Source of the DNA: Nocardia vaccinii NBRC 15922
Lineage (GTDB): Bacteria; Actinomycetota; Actinomycetes; Mycobacteriales; Mycobacteriaceae
Assembly: GCF_001613305.1 (NCBI RefSeq)
Contig: NZ_BDCC01000019.1
Coordinates: 124,001-188,000, forward strand
Direction: 5' to 3'
DNA: 64,000 nucleotides
Below, piece after piece: positions 8,888 through 17,674 of the stretch (position 1 is its first letter; every line of letters begins with the position of its first letter). Made by a program: the position numbers and the translations under genes. Below the pieces are notes generated by a model. It had not been told where the DNA came from, did no database searches, and saw nothing but the letters and a program-made list of their open reading frames with translations.

Positions 8888-10111
8888 TCAGTTCGTACGG
8901 AGTCGCAGGCCCGGGTTCTGGTCGAGGATGTCGGCGACGGATTGCGCGATCATCGAGATCTGCGGGACGGCGGGCAATGCTTGCCCTACCAGCGGGCCGG
9001 CCTGCTGGAACGCCTGGGGTCCGATCAGCTGGAGGATGCGGCCCAGGGTGATCGGGGAGCCGGGCGCGGAGGGCGGCAGGACGCTGGGGCGGTCGGTGGG
9101 GAATTGGGAAGGGTCGGAATAGAGACCGCCATCGCTGATGATGCCGATCGCGAGGGTGCCCGACAGGAGTGCTCCGCCGCTGTCGCCGGGCAGCGACAGG
9201 GCGCTGTGCTTGAAGCGGATCGGCGGGCGCTGCGGGTCGGGTTGGTCCACAGCGGTGATCACACCGCAGGTGAACCCGGTGGTGGAACCCGATTTGCATA
9301 CGGGCGCACCGGGAACCGGGATGCCGACGCCGGTGATACGGATATCGGGCCCGCCGATCGGTCCGCGAACGAGATTGTTGCGGAACGAGTTTCGCGCCGC
9401 CGGGGTGATCCGCACGATCGAGTAGTCCCGGATCCCGTCCACCACCGACTTCTCGAACGAGCCGGTCGAGGGGCCGGTCACATGGTCGTTCCGCCACGGG
9501 AAGGTCTGCTGGTCCGGGGTGAGCGGATGTCCGGCCAGTACGGCCTCGTTGCAGTGGCCCGCGGTGAGCGCCGCGGGCATGCCGTCCGGATCGACCACGT
9601 TGAACGCCCAGGAGCATTTGGCCGCCTGATCGCTCGGTGGAGTGCGGCTCAGATAGATATCGCCGCCCGCGATCGGATCGGCCGGGGCGTCGGCGGCCGG
9701 GGTGTGCCGAGGTGCCGGGATCCGATTGCCGGACTGAACCTCGTGGGACGCAAGGGGATTCGACTGACCGGCCGAATCATCGGTGAGCTGGAAGCCTGCG
9801 TGCCGTGCCGCCCCCTGCGCGGCGGTGCCGACGGCCGCGATCAACGCTCGGCCCTGCTGATCGAGCCGAATTCCGCGTACCGAGCCGGGCGAGCGCCGCT
9901 GTTCGGTCGCGGCGAAGACGGCCAGCCGCTGGGCCAGGTCCGCGCGCCGCTGATACTCCTCGACGGAGATACCCAGATCGCGGTGCACCGCGGCGGCCAG
10001 CGCACCGGTGTCCGAGGCGGGGGACGGCGTCGCCGAGGCCGCCGGAGCGCACATGATGGCGGCGAAAACTGTCGCTACCGCGGCCTGGCCTGCCGTGCGT
10101 ATGGTCTTCAC
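8888..10111 (-). CDS. Secreted S1-family (alpha-lytic/streptogrisin-like) serine protease
   Basis: A 407-residue protein with a Sec signal peptide (MKTIRT, hydrophobic core, APAASA cut region near residue 27). A propeptide-like helical region (to about 150) precedes a chymotrypsin-fold domain. The triad is visible: H186 in LTAGHC, D229 in IRDYSIVRI and S311 in LPGDSGG. Cys pairs typical of streptogrisins are present (AKCS/AGHC; VCKSG/TCGV). Start is GTG at 10111, with a TAAGTT -10-like hexamer 7 bases upstream that could give a leaderless message. It lies on the opposite strand between phoH and ybeY, which are usually adjacent, so it is probably a lineage-specific insertion. Confidence 0.88.
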   Translation of the reverse strand: MKTIRTAGQAAVATVFAAIMCAPAASATPSPASDTGALAAAVHRDLGISVEEYQRRADLAQRLAVFAATEQRRSPGSVRGIRLDQQGRALIAAVGTAAQGAARHAGFQLTDDSAGQSNPLASHEVQSGNRIPAPRHTPAADAPADPIAGGDIYLSRTPPSDQAAKCSWAFNVVDPDGMPAALTAGHCNEAVLAGHPLTPDQQTFPWRNDHVTGPSTGSFEKSVVDGIRDYSIVRITPAARNSFRNNLVRGPIGGPDIRITGVGIPVPGAPVCKSGSTTGFTCGVITAVDQPDPQRPPIRFKHSALSLPGDSGGALLSGTLAIGIISDGGLYSDPSQFPTDRPSVLPPSAPGSPITLGRILQLIGPQAFQQAGPLVGQALPAVPQISMIAQSVADILDQNPGLRLRTN

Positions 10112-10336
10112 CGCCGCGAACTTAGCACCAACCGCGTGGTTCGGCGGCTCGCCGCGCCAGGTTCGCCGGCGGTCGCATCGACGCCCTCGCCCGCTTGGGG
10201 CGACATCACCGCCGTGTCGCGAACGTCCGCCGTCATTTCCTGCGTCAGCCGCATCGGCAGCTGAACCGACGACGCCGGAGAAGGGCGGTGCCGCCCGATC
10301 TCACCGAGGTCGTACGACACGCTTTAAGCTAGCGGC

Positions 10337-10891
10337 GTGAGTATCGAGGTCGCCAACGAATCGGGAATGGACGTTCCCGAGGAAGATCTGGTCAGCGTCG
10401 CGCGTTTCGCGATCGGCCGCATGGATGTGCATCCGGCGGCCGAGCTGTCGATGGTGCTGGTCGATCTCAACACCATGGCCGATCTGCACATGCGCTGGAT
10501 GGACCTGCCGGGCCCGACCGACGTGATGTCCTTCCCGATGGACGAACTCGAACCCGGTGGCCGCCCGGACGGCGCCGAGCCGGGCCCGTCCATGCTCGGC
10601 GATATCGTGCTGTGCCCCGAATTCGCCGCGGCCCAGGCGGCCAAGGCCGGACATTCGCTGGACCACGAACTCGCCCTGCTGACCGTGCACGGCGTCCTGC
10701 ATCTGCTCGGCTACGATCACGCCGAGCCGGAGGAGGAGAAGGAGATGTTCGGCCTGCAGAACACCCTGCTCGCCGAATGGTACGAGAGCCTGCGCGAGGC
10801 CCAGCGCCGCGCCGCCCTCGCCGAACGCGACCGCAAACTCCTCGGCAAAACCGGTTTCGGCGACGCGGGCGACCCGCTGGACCCGGCATGA
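10337..10891 (+). CDS. ybeY: Endoribonuclease YbeY, rRNA maturation factor
   Basis: A 184-residue single-strand RNase that needs zinc and acts in 16S rRNA 3' maturation and ribosome quality control. The metal-binding motif is [11 protein letters not shown] (three His), preceded by the family segment [10 protein letters not shown]. Start is GTG at 10337, 6 bases after a -10-like TAAGCT, with no ribosome-binding site, so a leaderless message is possible. It continues the block toward the CorC-like gene, separated from it by a repeat-containing spacer. The C-terminal 40 residues are charged and extend past the E. coli protein, as in other actinobacteria. Confidence 0.94.
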   Translation: MSIEVANESGMDVPEEDLVSVARFAIGRMDVHPAAELSMVLVDLNTMADLHMRWMDLPGPTDVMSFPMDELEPGGRPDGAEPGPSMLGDIVLCPEFAAAQAAKAGHSLDHELALLTVHGVLHLLGYDHAEPEEEKEMFGLQNTLLAEWYESLREAQRRAALAERDRKLLGKTGFGDAGDPLDPA

Positions 10892-10906
10892 GCGGTCAGG
10901 CCCGGA

Positions 10907-10975
10907 GGCGGCAGCGGAGCGTTACCACGCAGGGCCCCGCTCATGCTGTGGATAGGCGCGGCATGAGCGGTCAGG
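10907..10975 (+). repeat. Direct repeat copy 1 (69 bp)
   Basis: The 69 bp match copy 2 at 11057-11125 with two differences, 150 bp apart. The unit ends in GCATGAGCGGTCAGG, which also occurs a third time at 10886-10900, where it spans the ybeY stop codon. The spacer between ybeY and the next gene therefore seems to have grown by duplication of the gene-junction sequence. Confidence 0.9.
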
Positions 10976-11056
10976 TACGCGGTACGAGCGGTGGGAGCGG
11001 AGGCGGCAGCCTGCGTAACCACGGAGTGACCGGGGAGTGCTGCCATCGGACACTGC

Positions 11057-11125
11057 GGCGGCAGCGGAGCGTTACCACGCAGGGCCCCGCTCATGCTGTG
11101 GATAGACGCGGCATGAGTGGTCAGG
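11057..11125 (+). repeat. Direct repeat copy 2 (69 bp)
   Basis: Second copy of the repeat, ending 4 bp before the GTG start of the CorC-like gene. It differs from copy 1 by one base in the GATAG(A/G)CGCG part and one in the ATGAG(T/C)GG part. The last bases probably act as the translation-initiation region of that gene. Confidence 0.9.
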
Positions 11126-11129
11126 CGTC

Positions 11130-12434
11130 GTGAATGCACTGATCCTGCTGCCGCTGGCCATTGCGCTGGTTCCGGTGGGCGGGGTGTTCGCGGCGCTGGA
11201 TGCGGCGCTGGCCACCGTGTCGCCCGCTCGGGTGGAGGATCTGGTTCGCGCGGATCGGGCCGGGGCGCGGCGGTTGACGCGGATCGTCACCGAACGCGCC
11301 CGGTACGTGAATCTGATGGTGCTGTTGCGGCTGGTCTGCGAGATCACCGCGACGGTGCTGCTGGCGGCGGCGCTGATCGACACGCTGGGCACCGGCTGGT
11401 CGCTGGTGGTGACCGCGGTGGTGATGGTGCTGGTCGATTATCTGGTGATCGGCGTCGGCCCGCGCACGCTCGGCCGCCAGCACGCGTATTCGATAACGCT
11501 CGCCGCCGCGCTGCCCCTGCAGGCGATCGCGGTGCTGCTCGGCCCGCTGAGCCGCCTGCTCATCGCGGTCGGTAACGCGATCACCCCGGGTCGCGGATTC
11601 CGCAACGGTCCCTTCGCCTCCGAGGTGGAACTGCGCGAGGTCGTGGACATGGCGCAGCAGAGCGGCGTGGTCGATTCGGACGAGCGCCGCATGATCCAGT
11701 CGGTCTTCGAACTCGGCGACACATCGGCCCGCGCGGTGATGGTGCCGCGCACCGAGATGGTGTGGATCGAGGCGGACAAGTCCGCGGCGCAGGCGACCTC
11801 GCTGGCGGTGCGTTCGGGACATTCGCGGATTCCGGTGATCGGCGAGAACGCCGACGACGTCCTCGGCGTCGTCTATCTGAAAGACCTTGTGCCGTACGGT
11901 GATCGCAGTCGCAAGGTGCAGGTGCGCGAGGTGATGCGTCCCGCGGTGTTCATACCCGATTCCAAACCGCTCGACGAGCTGCTGGACGAAATGCAGCGTC
12001 GCCGTAACCACATGGCGCTGCTGGTCGATGAATACGGTGGTATCGCGGGTCTGGTCACCATCGAGGACGTGCTGGAGGAGATCGTCGGGGAGATCGCCGA
12101 CGAGTACGACACCGATGAGATCGCGCCCGTCGAGCGGCTCGGTAACGGCAAATTCCGCGTCTCGGCACGGCTTTCGATCGAGGATCTGGCCGAGCTGTTC
12201 GATATGGAGATCGATGAGGAGGACGTCGACACCGTCGGCGGTCTGCTCGCGCATGCGCTCGGGCGCGTGCCGCTGCCCGGATCCAAGGGCGTCATCCACG
12301 GCCTGCAGTTGCGGGGAGAGGGCGGCGCGGACGCGCGGGGCCGGATGCGGGTGCACACCGTGGTGGTGCGGCGAACCCCGGAGAAGAAACACGATCGCGA
12401 ACCCGGACACGAGGATGGAGACAGCAATGAGTGA
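11130..12434 (+). CDS. Hemolysin/CorC-type CNNM-CBS membrane protein
   Basis: A 434-residue protein of the CorC/HlyC (UPF0053) family. A DUF21 membrane domain with about four hydrophobic segments occupies residues 1-190. A CBS pair follows ([16 protein letters not shown] and [21 protein letters not shown], with [28 protein letters not shown]), and then a C-terminal CorC_HlyC domain ([12 protein letters not shown] to LGRVPLPG). Members are linked to Mg2+/Co2+ transport. It sits in the conserved ybeY-corC-cdd-era order. Start is GTG at 11130. Its 3' end overlaps the next gene by 8 bp. Confidence 0.92.
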   Translation: MNALILLPLAIALVPVGGVFAALDAALATVSPARVEDLVRADRAGARRLTRIVTERARYVNLMVLLRLVCEITATVLLAAALIDTLGTGWSLVVTAVVMVLVDYLVIGVGPRTLGRQHAYSITLAAALPLQAIAVLLGPLSRLLIAVGNAITPGRGFRNGPFASEVELREVVDMAQQSGVVDSDERRMIQSVFELGDTSARAVMVPRTEMVWIEADKSAAQATSLAVRSGHSRIPVIGENADDVLGVVYLKDLVPYGDRSRKVQVREVMRPAVFIPDSKPLDELLDEMQRRRNHMALLVDEYGGIAGLVTIEDVLEEIVGEIADEYDTDEIAPVERLGNGKFRVSARLSIEDLAELFDMEIDEEDVDTVGGLLAHALGRVPLPGSKGVIHGLQLRGEGGADARGRMRVHTVVVRRTPEKKHDREPGHEDGDSNE

Positions 12435-12792
12435 CACTGCGCCGCGGGCCGGTGGTTTGGATGCCGAGGACGAGAAGCTGCTGGTGCTCGCCCGCGGCGC
12501 GATGGGCCGCACCGGCGGCAACAGCGGCGCGGCGGTCCGCGACACCGACGGCCGCACCTATGCCGCGGGCGCGGTGGAGCTGCGGGCGTTGACGCTGACC
12601 GCTCTGCAGGCCGCGGTGGCCGCGGCTGTTTCCAGTGGCGCGGAGGGTTTCGAGGCCGCGGTGGTGATCGGGGCATCGTTCCACGACGCCGGAATCGCTG
12701 CGGTGCGCGAACTCTCGTCCTCGGGGAAGATCATCTTCGCCGATCGCAACGGCGCGGTCTACGACACGGTCGGCGCCGAGGCCACGCAATGA
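12427..12792 (+). CDS. Cytidine-deaminase-fold protein without zinc ligands
   Basis: A 121-residue protein between the CorC-like gene and era, the position held in mycobacteria by a gene often called cytidine deaminase. It starts at ATG 12427 inside the end of the previous gene and ends in an ATGA overlap with era, so all three are coupled. The order of segments ([36 protein letters not shown]) follows the CDA fold. The zinc-binding HAE and PCxxC motifs are both absent, with VEL in place of the first. A catalytic deaminase is therefore unlikely; a structural or regulatory role linked to Era is possible but unproven. Confidence 0.8.
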   Translation: MSDTAPRAGGLDAEDEKLLVLARGAMGRTGGNSGAAVRDTDGRTYAAGAVELRALTLTALQAAVAAAVSSGAEGFEAAVVIGASFHDAGIAAVRELSSSGKIIFADRNGAVYDTVGAEATQ

Positions 12793-13715
12793 CCGATGCC
12801 GAATTCCGTTCCGGCTTCGTCTGTTTCGTGGGGCGGCCGAATACCGGCAAGTCCACGCTCACCAACGCGATGGTGGGACAGAAGATCGCGATCACGTCCT
12901 CGCGCCCGCAGACCACCCGGCATACCATCCGCGGCATCGTGCATCGCGAGCACGCGCAGCTGATCCTGGTCGACACCCCGGGCTTGCACCGGCCGCGCAC
13001 GCTGCTCGGTCAGCGGCTCAACGACCTCGTGCGCGATACCTATTCCGAGGTCGACGTGATCGCGCTGTGCATTCCGGCGGACGAGAAGATCGGTCCCGGC
13101 GACCGGTGGATCCTGACCCAGATCCGGCAGATGGCCCCGAAGACGACCCTGCTGGGCGTGGTCACCAAGATCGACAAGGTGAGCCGGGACCAGGTCGCCC
13201 AGCAACTGGTCGCGTTGTCCGAACTGCTCGGCCCCGAGGCCGACGTGGTGCCGGTGTCCGCGGCGAAGGGCGAACAGGTCGAGGTTCTCGTCGACGTCAT
13301 CGCCTCGAAGATGCCCGAGGGGCCCGCGTTCTATCCGGATGGCGAGCTGACCGACGAGCCCGAGGAAACGCTCATGGCCGAGCTGATCCGCGAGGCCGCG
13401 CTCGAGGGGGTACGCGATGAGCTGCCGCATTCGCTCGCGGTGGTGATCGAAGAGGTGCTGCCGCGCGAAGGCGATGCGGGCCAGGACGATTCGTCTCCGG
13501 AGATGCTCGACGTGCACGCCCTGCTCTACGTCGAACGCCCGAGTCAGAAAGCGATCGTCATCGGCAAGGGCGGCGCGCGGCTGAAGGAGGTAGGCACCAA
13601 CGCCCGCAAGCAGATCGAGCACATCCTCGGTACCCGCATCTATCTGCATCTGCACGTGAAGGTGGCCAAGGACTGGCAGCGCGACCCGAAACAGCTCGGC
13701 AAGCTCGGTTTCTGA
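12789..13715 (+). CDS. era: GTPase Era
   Basis: A 308-residue Ras-like GTPase that binds the 3' end of 16S rRNA and helps assemble the 30S subunit. G1 is GRPNTGKST, G2 around TTRHTIRG, G3 DTPGLH and G4 TKID, followed by the KH domain with VIGKGGARLKEVG near the C-terminus. The length fits the family. Its ATG overlaps the preceding stop (ATGA). Confidence 0.97.
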   Translation: MTDAEFRSGFVCFVGRPNTGKSTLTNAMVGQKIAITSSRPQTTRHTIRGIVHREHAQLILVDTPGLHRPRTLLGQRLNDLVRDTYSEVDVIALCIPADEKIGPGDRWILTQIRQMAPKTTLLGVVTKIDKVSRDQVAQQLVALSELLGPEADVVPVSAAKGEQVEVLVDVIASKMPEGPAFYPDGELTDEPEETLMAELIREAALEGVRDELPHSLAVVIEEVLPREGDAGQDDSSPEMLDVHALLYVERPSQKAIVIGKGGARLKEVGTNARKQIEHILGTRIYLHLHVKVAKDWQRDPKQLGKLGF

Positions 13716-13825
13716 GTCCCGTTTTCTCGGGCGCGGAGTCACAGTGTGATCTCGGTGGACGCTGTTTGCGCAGGTGACGCAAAAGGGTCCATGCACGCGA
13801 TGCCGGACGCACCTACGATCGTCGG

Positions 13826-14239
13826 GTGAAGTGGATGTCCCGGGCGTTCGGTTCGAAAGAGCTGCCGCCCCAACTGCGTTCGGATATGGAATGGGAGGGG
13901 ATCGTGGTATTCGGTCCCGTGGACGGATCGGTGGCACGGCGCAGTTATCGGACTCCGTTGCATTACGCGTCGTCGAGCTGGGAGAACATCGGACAGGGGA
14001 CCATCGCGATGAGTCGGCGGCGGTTCGTCGTGTGGGGCAACCGTGTGGCGCTGGTCGACGTCCCGCTGGGTCATCCGGCGGTATCCATGGAGCTGCAAGG
14101 GCCCGAACGCATGTTGATCGAGGCGGACGACCGCGAGATCGATCGCGCCCGCCGTGGCTGGACCACCTTACTGCTGCGCACGATTCACGCCCCGCGCATC
14201 GCCCAGGTCTACGGCGAGAACGGGTACCGCCAGGCCTGA
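13826..14239 (+). CDS. Conserved hypothetical protein between era and recO
   Basis: A 137-residue soluble protein with no signal peptide or TM segment. Visible features are an MEWEGIVVFGPVDGS stretch, an RRRFVVWGNRVALVDVP segment and an LRTIHAPRIAQVYGENGY end. The last resembles the tail of small beta-barrel proteins, but I do not recognise the family. The GTG at 13826 could be replaced by ATG at 13835. It has 110 bp of upstream sequence and lies 71 bp before recO, so it may be a separate unit inserted into the housekeeping block. Confidence 0.7.
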   Translation: MKWMSRAFGSKELPPQLRSDMEWEGIVVFGPVDGSVARRSYRTPLHYASSSWENIGQGTIAMSRRRFVVWGNRVALVDVPLGHPAVSMELQGPERMLIEADDREIDRARRGWTTLLLRTIHAPRIAQVYGENGYRQA

Positions 14240-14310
14240 GCGGGGGGCAGGAGCCGGGCGGATGTGCGTGGCTCGGTGTGCGCGTCCGGGCGGCGTGGGA
14301 GGATGGGGCC

Positions 14311-15087
14311 GTGCAGTTGTATCGGGACCAGGCGATCGTGGTTCGCCAGCACAAGCTGGGCGAGGCCGATCGCATCGTCACGCTGCTCACGCGTCAGCAC
14401 GGGCTGGTACGGGCGGTGGCGAAGGGGGCTCGTCGCACCCGGTCCAAATTCGGGGCGCGGCTCGAGCCGTTCGCCTACGTCGACGTGCAGTTGTATCCCG
14501 GACGCAACCTCGACACCGTCACCCAGGTGCACACCGTGGAGGCGTTCGCCTCCGACATCGTCGCCGACTACGGTCGCTACACCGCCGCCTGCGCGGTCCT
14601 CGAGACCGCCGAACGCCTGGCCGGTGAGGAACGCGCGCCCGCTCCGCGACTGCACACCCTGACCGCGGGCGCGTTGCGCGCGATCGCCGCCGCGCAACGA
14701 CCGCAGGAATTGATCCTGGACGCATTCCTGTTGCGCGCCATGGGTTTCGCGGGCTGGGCGCCGGCCCTGGACGAATGCGCCCGCTGCGCCACCCCGGGCC
14801 CGCACCGCGCCTTCCACGTCGCCGCGGGCGGCGCGGTCTGCGTGCACTGCCGCCCGCCCGGTTCGGCCACCCCGTCGGTGGGCGTACTGGAGTTGATGAG
14901 TGCCCTTTACCACGGCGAGTGGTCCGGTATCGACGCCGTACCCGAGACCATCCGCCGCCAGTCCAGCGGCCTCACCGCCGCCCACCTGCAATGGCATCTG
15001 GAACGCCAGCTCCGCACCCTGCCCCTGATCGAACGCACCCGCCCGCACGACGCCCCCGCGGAACCGTCGGCCTCGCGAGCGGGCTGA
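14311..15087 (+). CDS. recO: DNA repair protein RecO
   Basis: A 258-residue recombination mediator that loads RecA with RecR in gap repair. The N-terminal OB-fold begins LYRDQAIVVRQHKLGEADRIVTLLTR and continues with GARRTRSKFGARLEPF. A zinc-type cluster follows (CARCATPGPH...CVHC). GTG at 14311 is chosen because GGGAGGA precedes it and the protein then starts as RecO normally does; the frame is open far upstream but without family sequence. In related genomes uppS normally follows directly, while here about 9 kb of other genes intervene. Confidence 0.94.
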   Translation: MQLYRDQAIVVRQHKLGEADRIVTLLTRQHGLVRAVAKGARRTRSKFGARLEPFAYVDVQLYPGRNLDTVTQVHTVEAFASDIVADYGRYTAACAVLETAERLAGEERAPAPRLHTLTAGALRAIAAAQRPQELILDAFLLRAMGFAGWAPALDECARCATPGPHRAFHVAAGGAVCVHCRPPGSATPSVGVLELMSALYHGEWSGIDAVPETIRRQSSGLTAAHLQWHLERQLRTLPLIERTRPHDAPAEPSASRAG

Positions 15088-15166
15088 TCCGGTTCTGCGG
15101 ATCCGAACCCCCGGCTCCAACGGCCAATGCCTCCTGTGGCACCTGACCGGCTAGGGAACCAACGAT

Positions 15167-15595
15167 CTACAACGCGATGGTTACGACCTTCACCGACGGA
15201 TACCGGGCCGCGAATTTCCTGTCCAATGTGGCTATTTCGGCTCCACTCGTCTGGGCGAACGCGGCCAGATAGTCGTCGGTCCACAGCTTGTGGCTGGTCT
15301 CGTTGCGCGCCGAGAGTGCCCGGAAGACCGCCTCGAGGTCGGTGGGTTCCTCGGTCCACAGCACGCGTTCGTCCGCGAGTAGTTGGTCGATAATCCGCCA
15401 TGCCGAACTACGGGTCAGGACATCATCACCCATCACCGCCGGATTGGAGAGCAGACGCAGCAGTCCGGTCTGGGTAACGCGGCACATCAGCAGAGTTCCG
15501 GACTCGCGCTCGAACCACTGAACCGCCGACTCGTTATGGACGTGTCCACGCCACGTCGCGGCAAGCCACAAGCCGACATCGATCAGTGTCGTCAC
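15167..15595 (-). CDS. VapC-type PIN-domain toxin
   Basis: A 142-residue PIN-domain RNase. Conserved acidic positions are seen in TLIDVGLWLA (first Asp), an ARNETSHKLWTDDYLAAFA segment (the central acidic pair) and IATLDRKFA (final Asp). It overlaps the antitoxin stop by 4 bp (ATGA), the usual vapBC layout. The toxin would cleave RNA unless held by the upstream antitoxin. The first Asp is followed by VGLWLA, so the active site looks complete. The pair marks the recO side of the accessory block. Confidence 0.88.
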   Translation of the reverse strand: MTTLIDVGLWLAATWRGHVHNESAVQWFERESGTLLMCRVTQTGLLRLLSNPAVMGDDVLTRSSAWRIIDQLLADERVLWTEEPTDLEAVFRALSARNETSHKLWTDDYLAAFAQTSGAEIATLDRKFAARYPSVKVVTIAL

Positions 15596-15846
15596 GCGTA
15601 CTTCTCTGCATCTTCGTCGGCGAAGATCTCAGCGATGTCTTCGTTGGTGAGGTCGGTCTTCTTGCTGGGACGGTTGCTGCCGACCAGGGGAAATTCGACC
15701 CGCCCCCGCTTCTGCGCCGACACCTGGGTACCGAGCTCATGCGCTAACGCCCTGGTGAACAACTCTTTGAGATTCATATGACGTTCAGCGGCCGCGACTT
15801 TGGCTGCACGCATCAGCTCTTCGGGTACATCGATTGTGGTGCGCAT
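15592..15846 (-). CDS. VapB-type antitoxin (ribbon-helix-helix)
   Basis: An 84-residue protein. The N-terminal RTTIDVPEELMRAAKVAAAERH is a ribbon-helix-helix DNA-binding strand and helix; the acidic C-terminus (DLTNEDIAEIFADEDAEKYA) would wrap the toxin. The start ATG at 15846 lies 7 bases after a -10-like TAATAT, so transcription may begin at the start codon. The 23-bp gap to the upstream ABC permease also allows read-through. Confidence 0.88.
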   Translation of the reverse strand: MRTTIDVPEELMRAAKVAAAERHMNLKELFTRALAHELGTQVSAQKRGRVEFPLVGSNRPSKKTDLTNEDIAEIFADEDAEKYA

Positions 15847-15869
15847 AAAAACATATTATCACCTTGGGG

Positions 15870-16733
15870 TCAGCGGCCCGCGAGGCCCGAGGTGGCGATG
15901 CCGCGGACGAAGGCTTTCTGGGCGAAGCCGTAGATGACGATCATCGGCAGCAGCATCAGGATCGAGGCGGCCATCAGGACCGGCCAGTGCGCGGTGTACT
16001 GGCCCTGCATCCAGACCAGGCCCAGGTTGAGGGTGGAGATGCTGGTGCGCTGGATCATCACCAGCGGCCACAGGAAATCGTTCCAGACCGTCACCCAGGT
16101 CAGCACCGCGAGGACCATCACCGCGGGACGCGCGTGCGGCAGCAGGACCCGCCAGTAGGTCTGCCAGATCGTGCAGCCGTCCAGGATCGCGGCCTCCTCG
16201 AGTTCCGCGGGCAGGGTCAGGAAGAACTGGCGCATCAGGAAGGTGCCGAACGCGCTGCCGAACAGGCCCGGCACGATCATCGCCCACGGTGTGTCCACCC
16301 AGCCGAAGGTGCGCATCAGGATGAACTGTGGGATCACGGTGACGGTGAGCGGCACCATCAGCGTGGCCAGGTAGGCGAGGAACAGCGTGTCACGTCCCTT
16401 GAACGGCAGCCGCGCGAACGCGTATCCGGCCAGCGAGCAGAAGAACACCTGCCCCGCGGTCACGCACCCGGCGTAGATCACGGTGTTCAGGAACATCCGG
16501 CCGAACGGCACGTACTCGAACACGGTGCGGTAATTGGACCACTCCGGATGCGGCGGAATCAGCGAATTGGTCAGCTGCCCTTGCTTTTTCAACGAACCGG
16601 ACAGCGCCCACAGGATCGGGAACAACGCACACCACGCCATCACCACCAGCACGACGTACGCCAGCAGCCCGCGCACGCTGCGCCGGGCGATGATCCGCTG
16701 ATATCCGGGGGACAGGGGAGCGGGTCCGGTCAT
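15870..16733 (-). CDS. Carbohydrate ABC transporter permease (MalG-like)
   Basis: A 287-residue inner-membrane permease with six predicted TM segments. The EAA loop for the ATPase contact is seen as EEAAILDGCTIWQTYWRVLLPHARPA. The ATG at 16733 overlaps the stop of the partner permease (ATGA), so I reject the longer open frame that runs upstream. The order binding protein - MalF-like - MalG-like is typical for CUT1 importers. No ATPase gene lies in the operon, so a shared MsiK-type ATPase elsewhere is expected. Confidence 0.92.
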   Translation of the reverse strand: MTGPAPLSPGYQRIIARRSVRGLLAYVVLVVMAWCALFPILWALSGSLKKQGQLTNSLIPPHPEWSNYRTVFEYVPFGRMFLNTVIYAGCVTAGQVFFCSLAGYAFARLPFKGRDTLFLAYLATLMVPLTVTVIPQFILMRTFGWVDTPWAMIVPGLFGSAFGTFLMRQFFLTLPAELEEAAILDGCTIWQTYWRVLLPHARPAVMVLAVLTWVTVWNDFLWPLVMIQRTSISTLNLGLVWMQGQYTAHWPVLMAASILMLLPMIVIYGFAQKAFVRGIATSGLAGR

Positions 16734-17674
16734 GCCTCGTCCTTTCGTCCCATCCGCAGCTGTAGATAGGTCAGTATCAGCAGGATCGCGAACAGCACCC
16801 ATGCCAGCGCCGACGCGTAGCCGAGGTCGTCGAATTGGAAGGCGTTCTGGAACAACATGATTCCGAAGATGTAGGTGCCCGATTCGGGGCCGCCCGCGCC
16901 GCCGGTCAGCACATAGGCCTGGTCGAAGGCCTGAAACGAATTGATGATCGAGATCACGAAGACGAACCCCAGGGCGGGCCGGATCAGCGGCACGGTGATC
17001 GAGAGGAATCGCCGGAATCCGTTCGCGCCGTCGATGCGTGCGGCCTCGTGCAGATCCTCCGGCACCCCCTGCATCGCGGCCAGCAGCACCGCCGCCGCGA
17101 ACGGGACGCTCTTCCACACGCTGACCACGCACAACGAGGCCAGCGCCCAGTGCGGGTCGACCAGCCACGGGACCGCCCCGATGCCGAACCAGTGCAACAC
17201 GCTGTTGAGCACGCCGGTATCGGGATCGAACATGTAGTTCCACACCACCGCCATCGCGGCGACCGAGGAGATCAACGGCAGGAACATGATGCTGCGGAAG
17301 ATGCCGATTCCCCGGACCTTCGCGTTCAGCGCCGCGGCGACCGCGAGACTGATCACGATCGTCGGCACTACCGTCGCGATCGTGAAGATCACGGTGTTGA
17401 CCAACGCGATGTAGAACATCGGATCGCCGGTGAACAGCCGACGGTAGTTCGATACGCCGACGAATCGCGGGGTGTGGAACAGATCCCAGTGCTGGAAGCT
17501 CAGATACAGCGAGAACAGCAGCGGAATCAACATGAAGATGAGTACCGCGAGCAGATTCGGCACGATGAACCGCTGCCCGGCCGCGGCCTTCTTGCGGGTC
17601 AGGGCCGATTGCGGCCGCGATGTCCGAGTCGAGTGCGTCCGCGATGTCCGGGCCTGCTCCTGAACCGCCGTCAT
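16730..17674 (-). CDS. Carbohydrate ABC transporter permease (MalF/UgpA-like)
   Basis: A 314-residue permease. A basic N-terminal cytoplasmic stretch (about 30 residues) precedes the first TM (FIVPNLLAVLIFMLIPLLFSLYLSF), followed by five more. The EAA motif appears as HEAARIDGANGFRRFLSITVPLIRPA. The gene overlaps the binding-protein gene upstream by 4 bp and the second permease downstream by 4 bp, so the three are one coupled operon. The substrate is probably a sugar or glycerol-phosphate-like compound, judging by the UgpA-type sequence. Confidence 0.92.
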   Translation of the reverse strand: MTAVQEQARTSRTHSTRTSRPQSALTRKKAAAGQRFIVPNLLAVLIFMLIPLLFSLYLSFQHWDLFHTPRFVGVSNYRRLFTGDPMFYIALVNTVIFTIATVVPTIVISLAVAAALNAKVRGIGIFRSIMFLPLISSVAAMAVVWNYMFDPDTGVLNSVLHWFGIGAVPWLVDPHWALASLCVVSVWKSVPFAAAVLLAAMQGVPEDLHEAARIDGANGFRRFLSITVPLIRPALGFVFVISIINSFQAFDQAYVLTGGAGGPESGTYIFGIMLFQNAFQFDDLGYASALAWVLFAILLILTYLQLRMGRKDEA

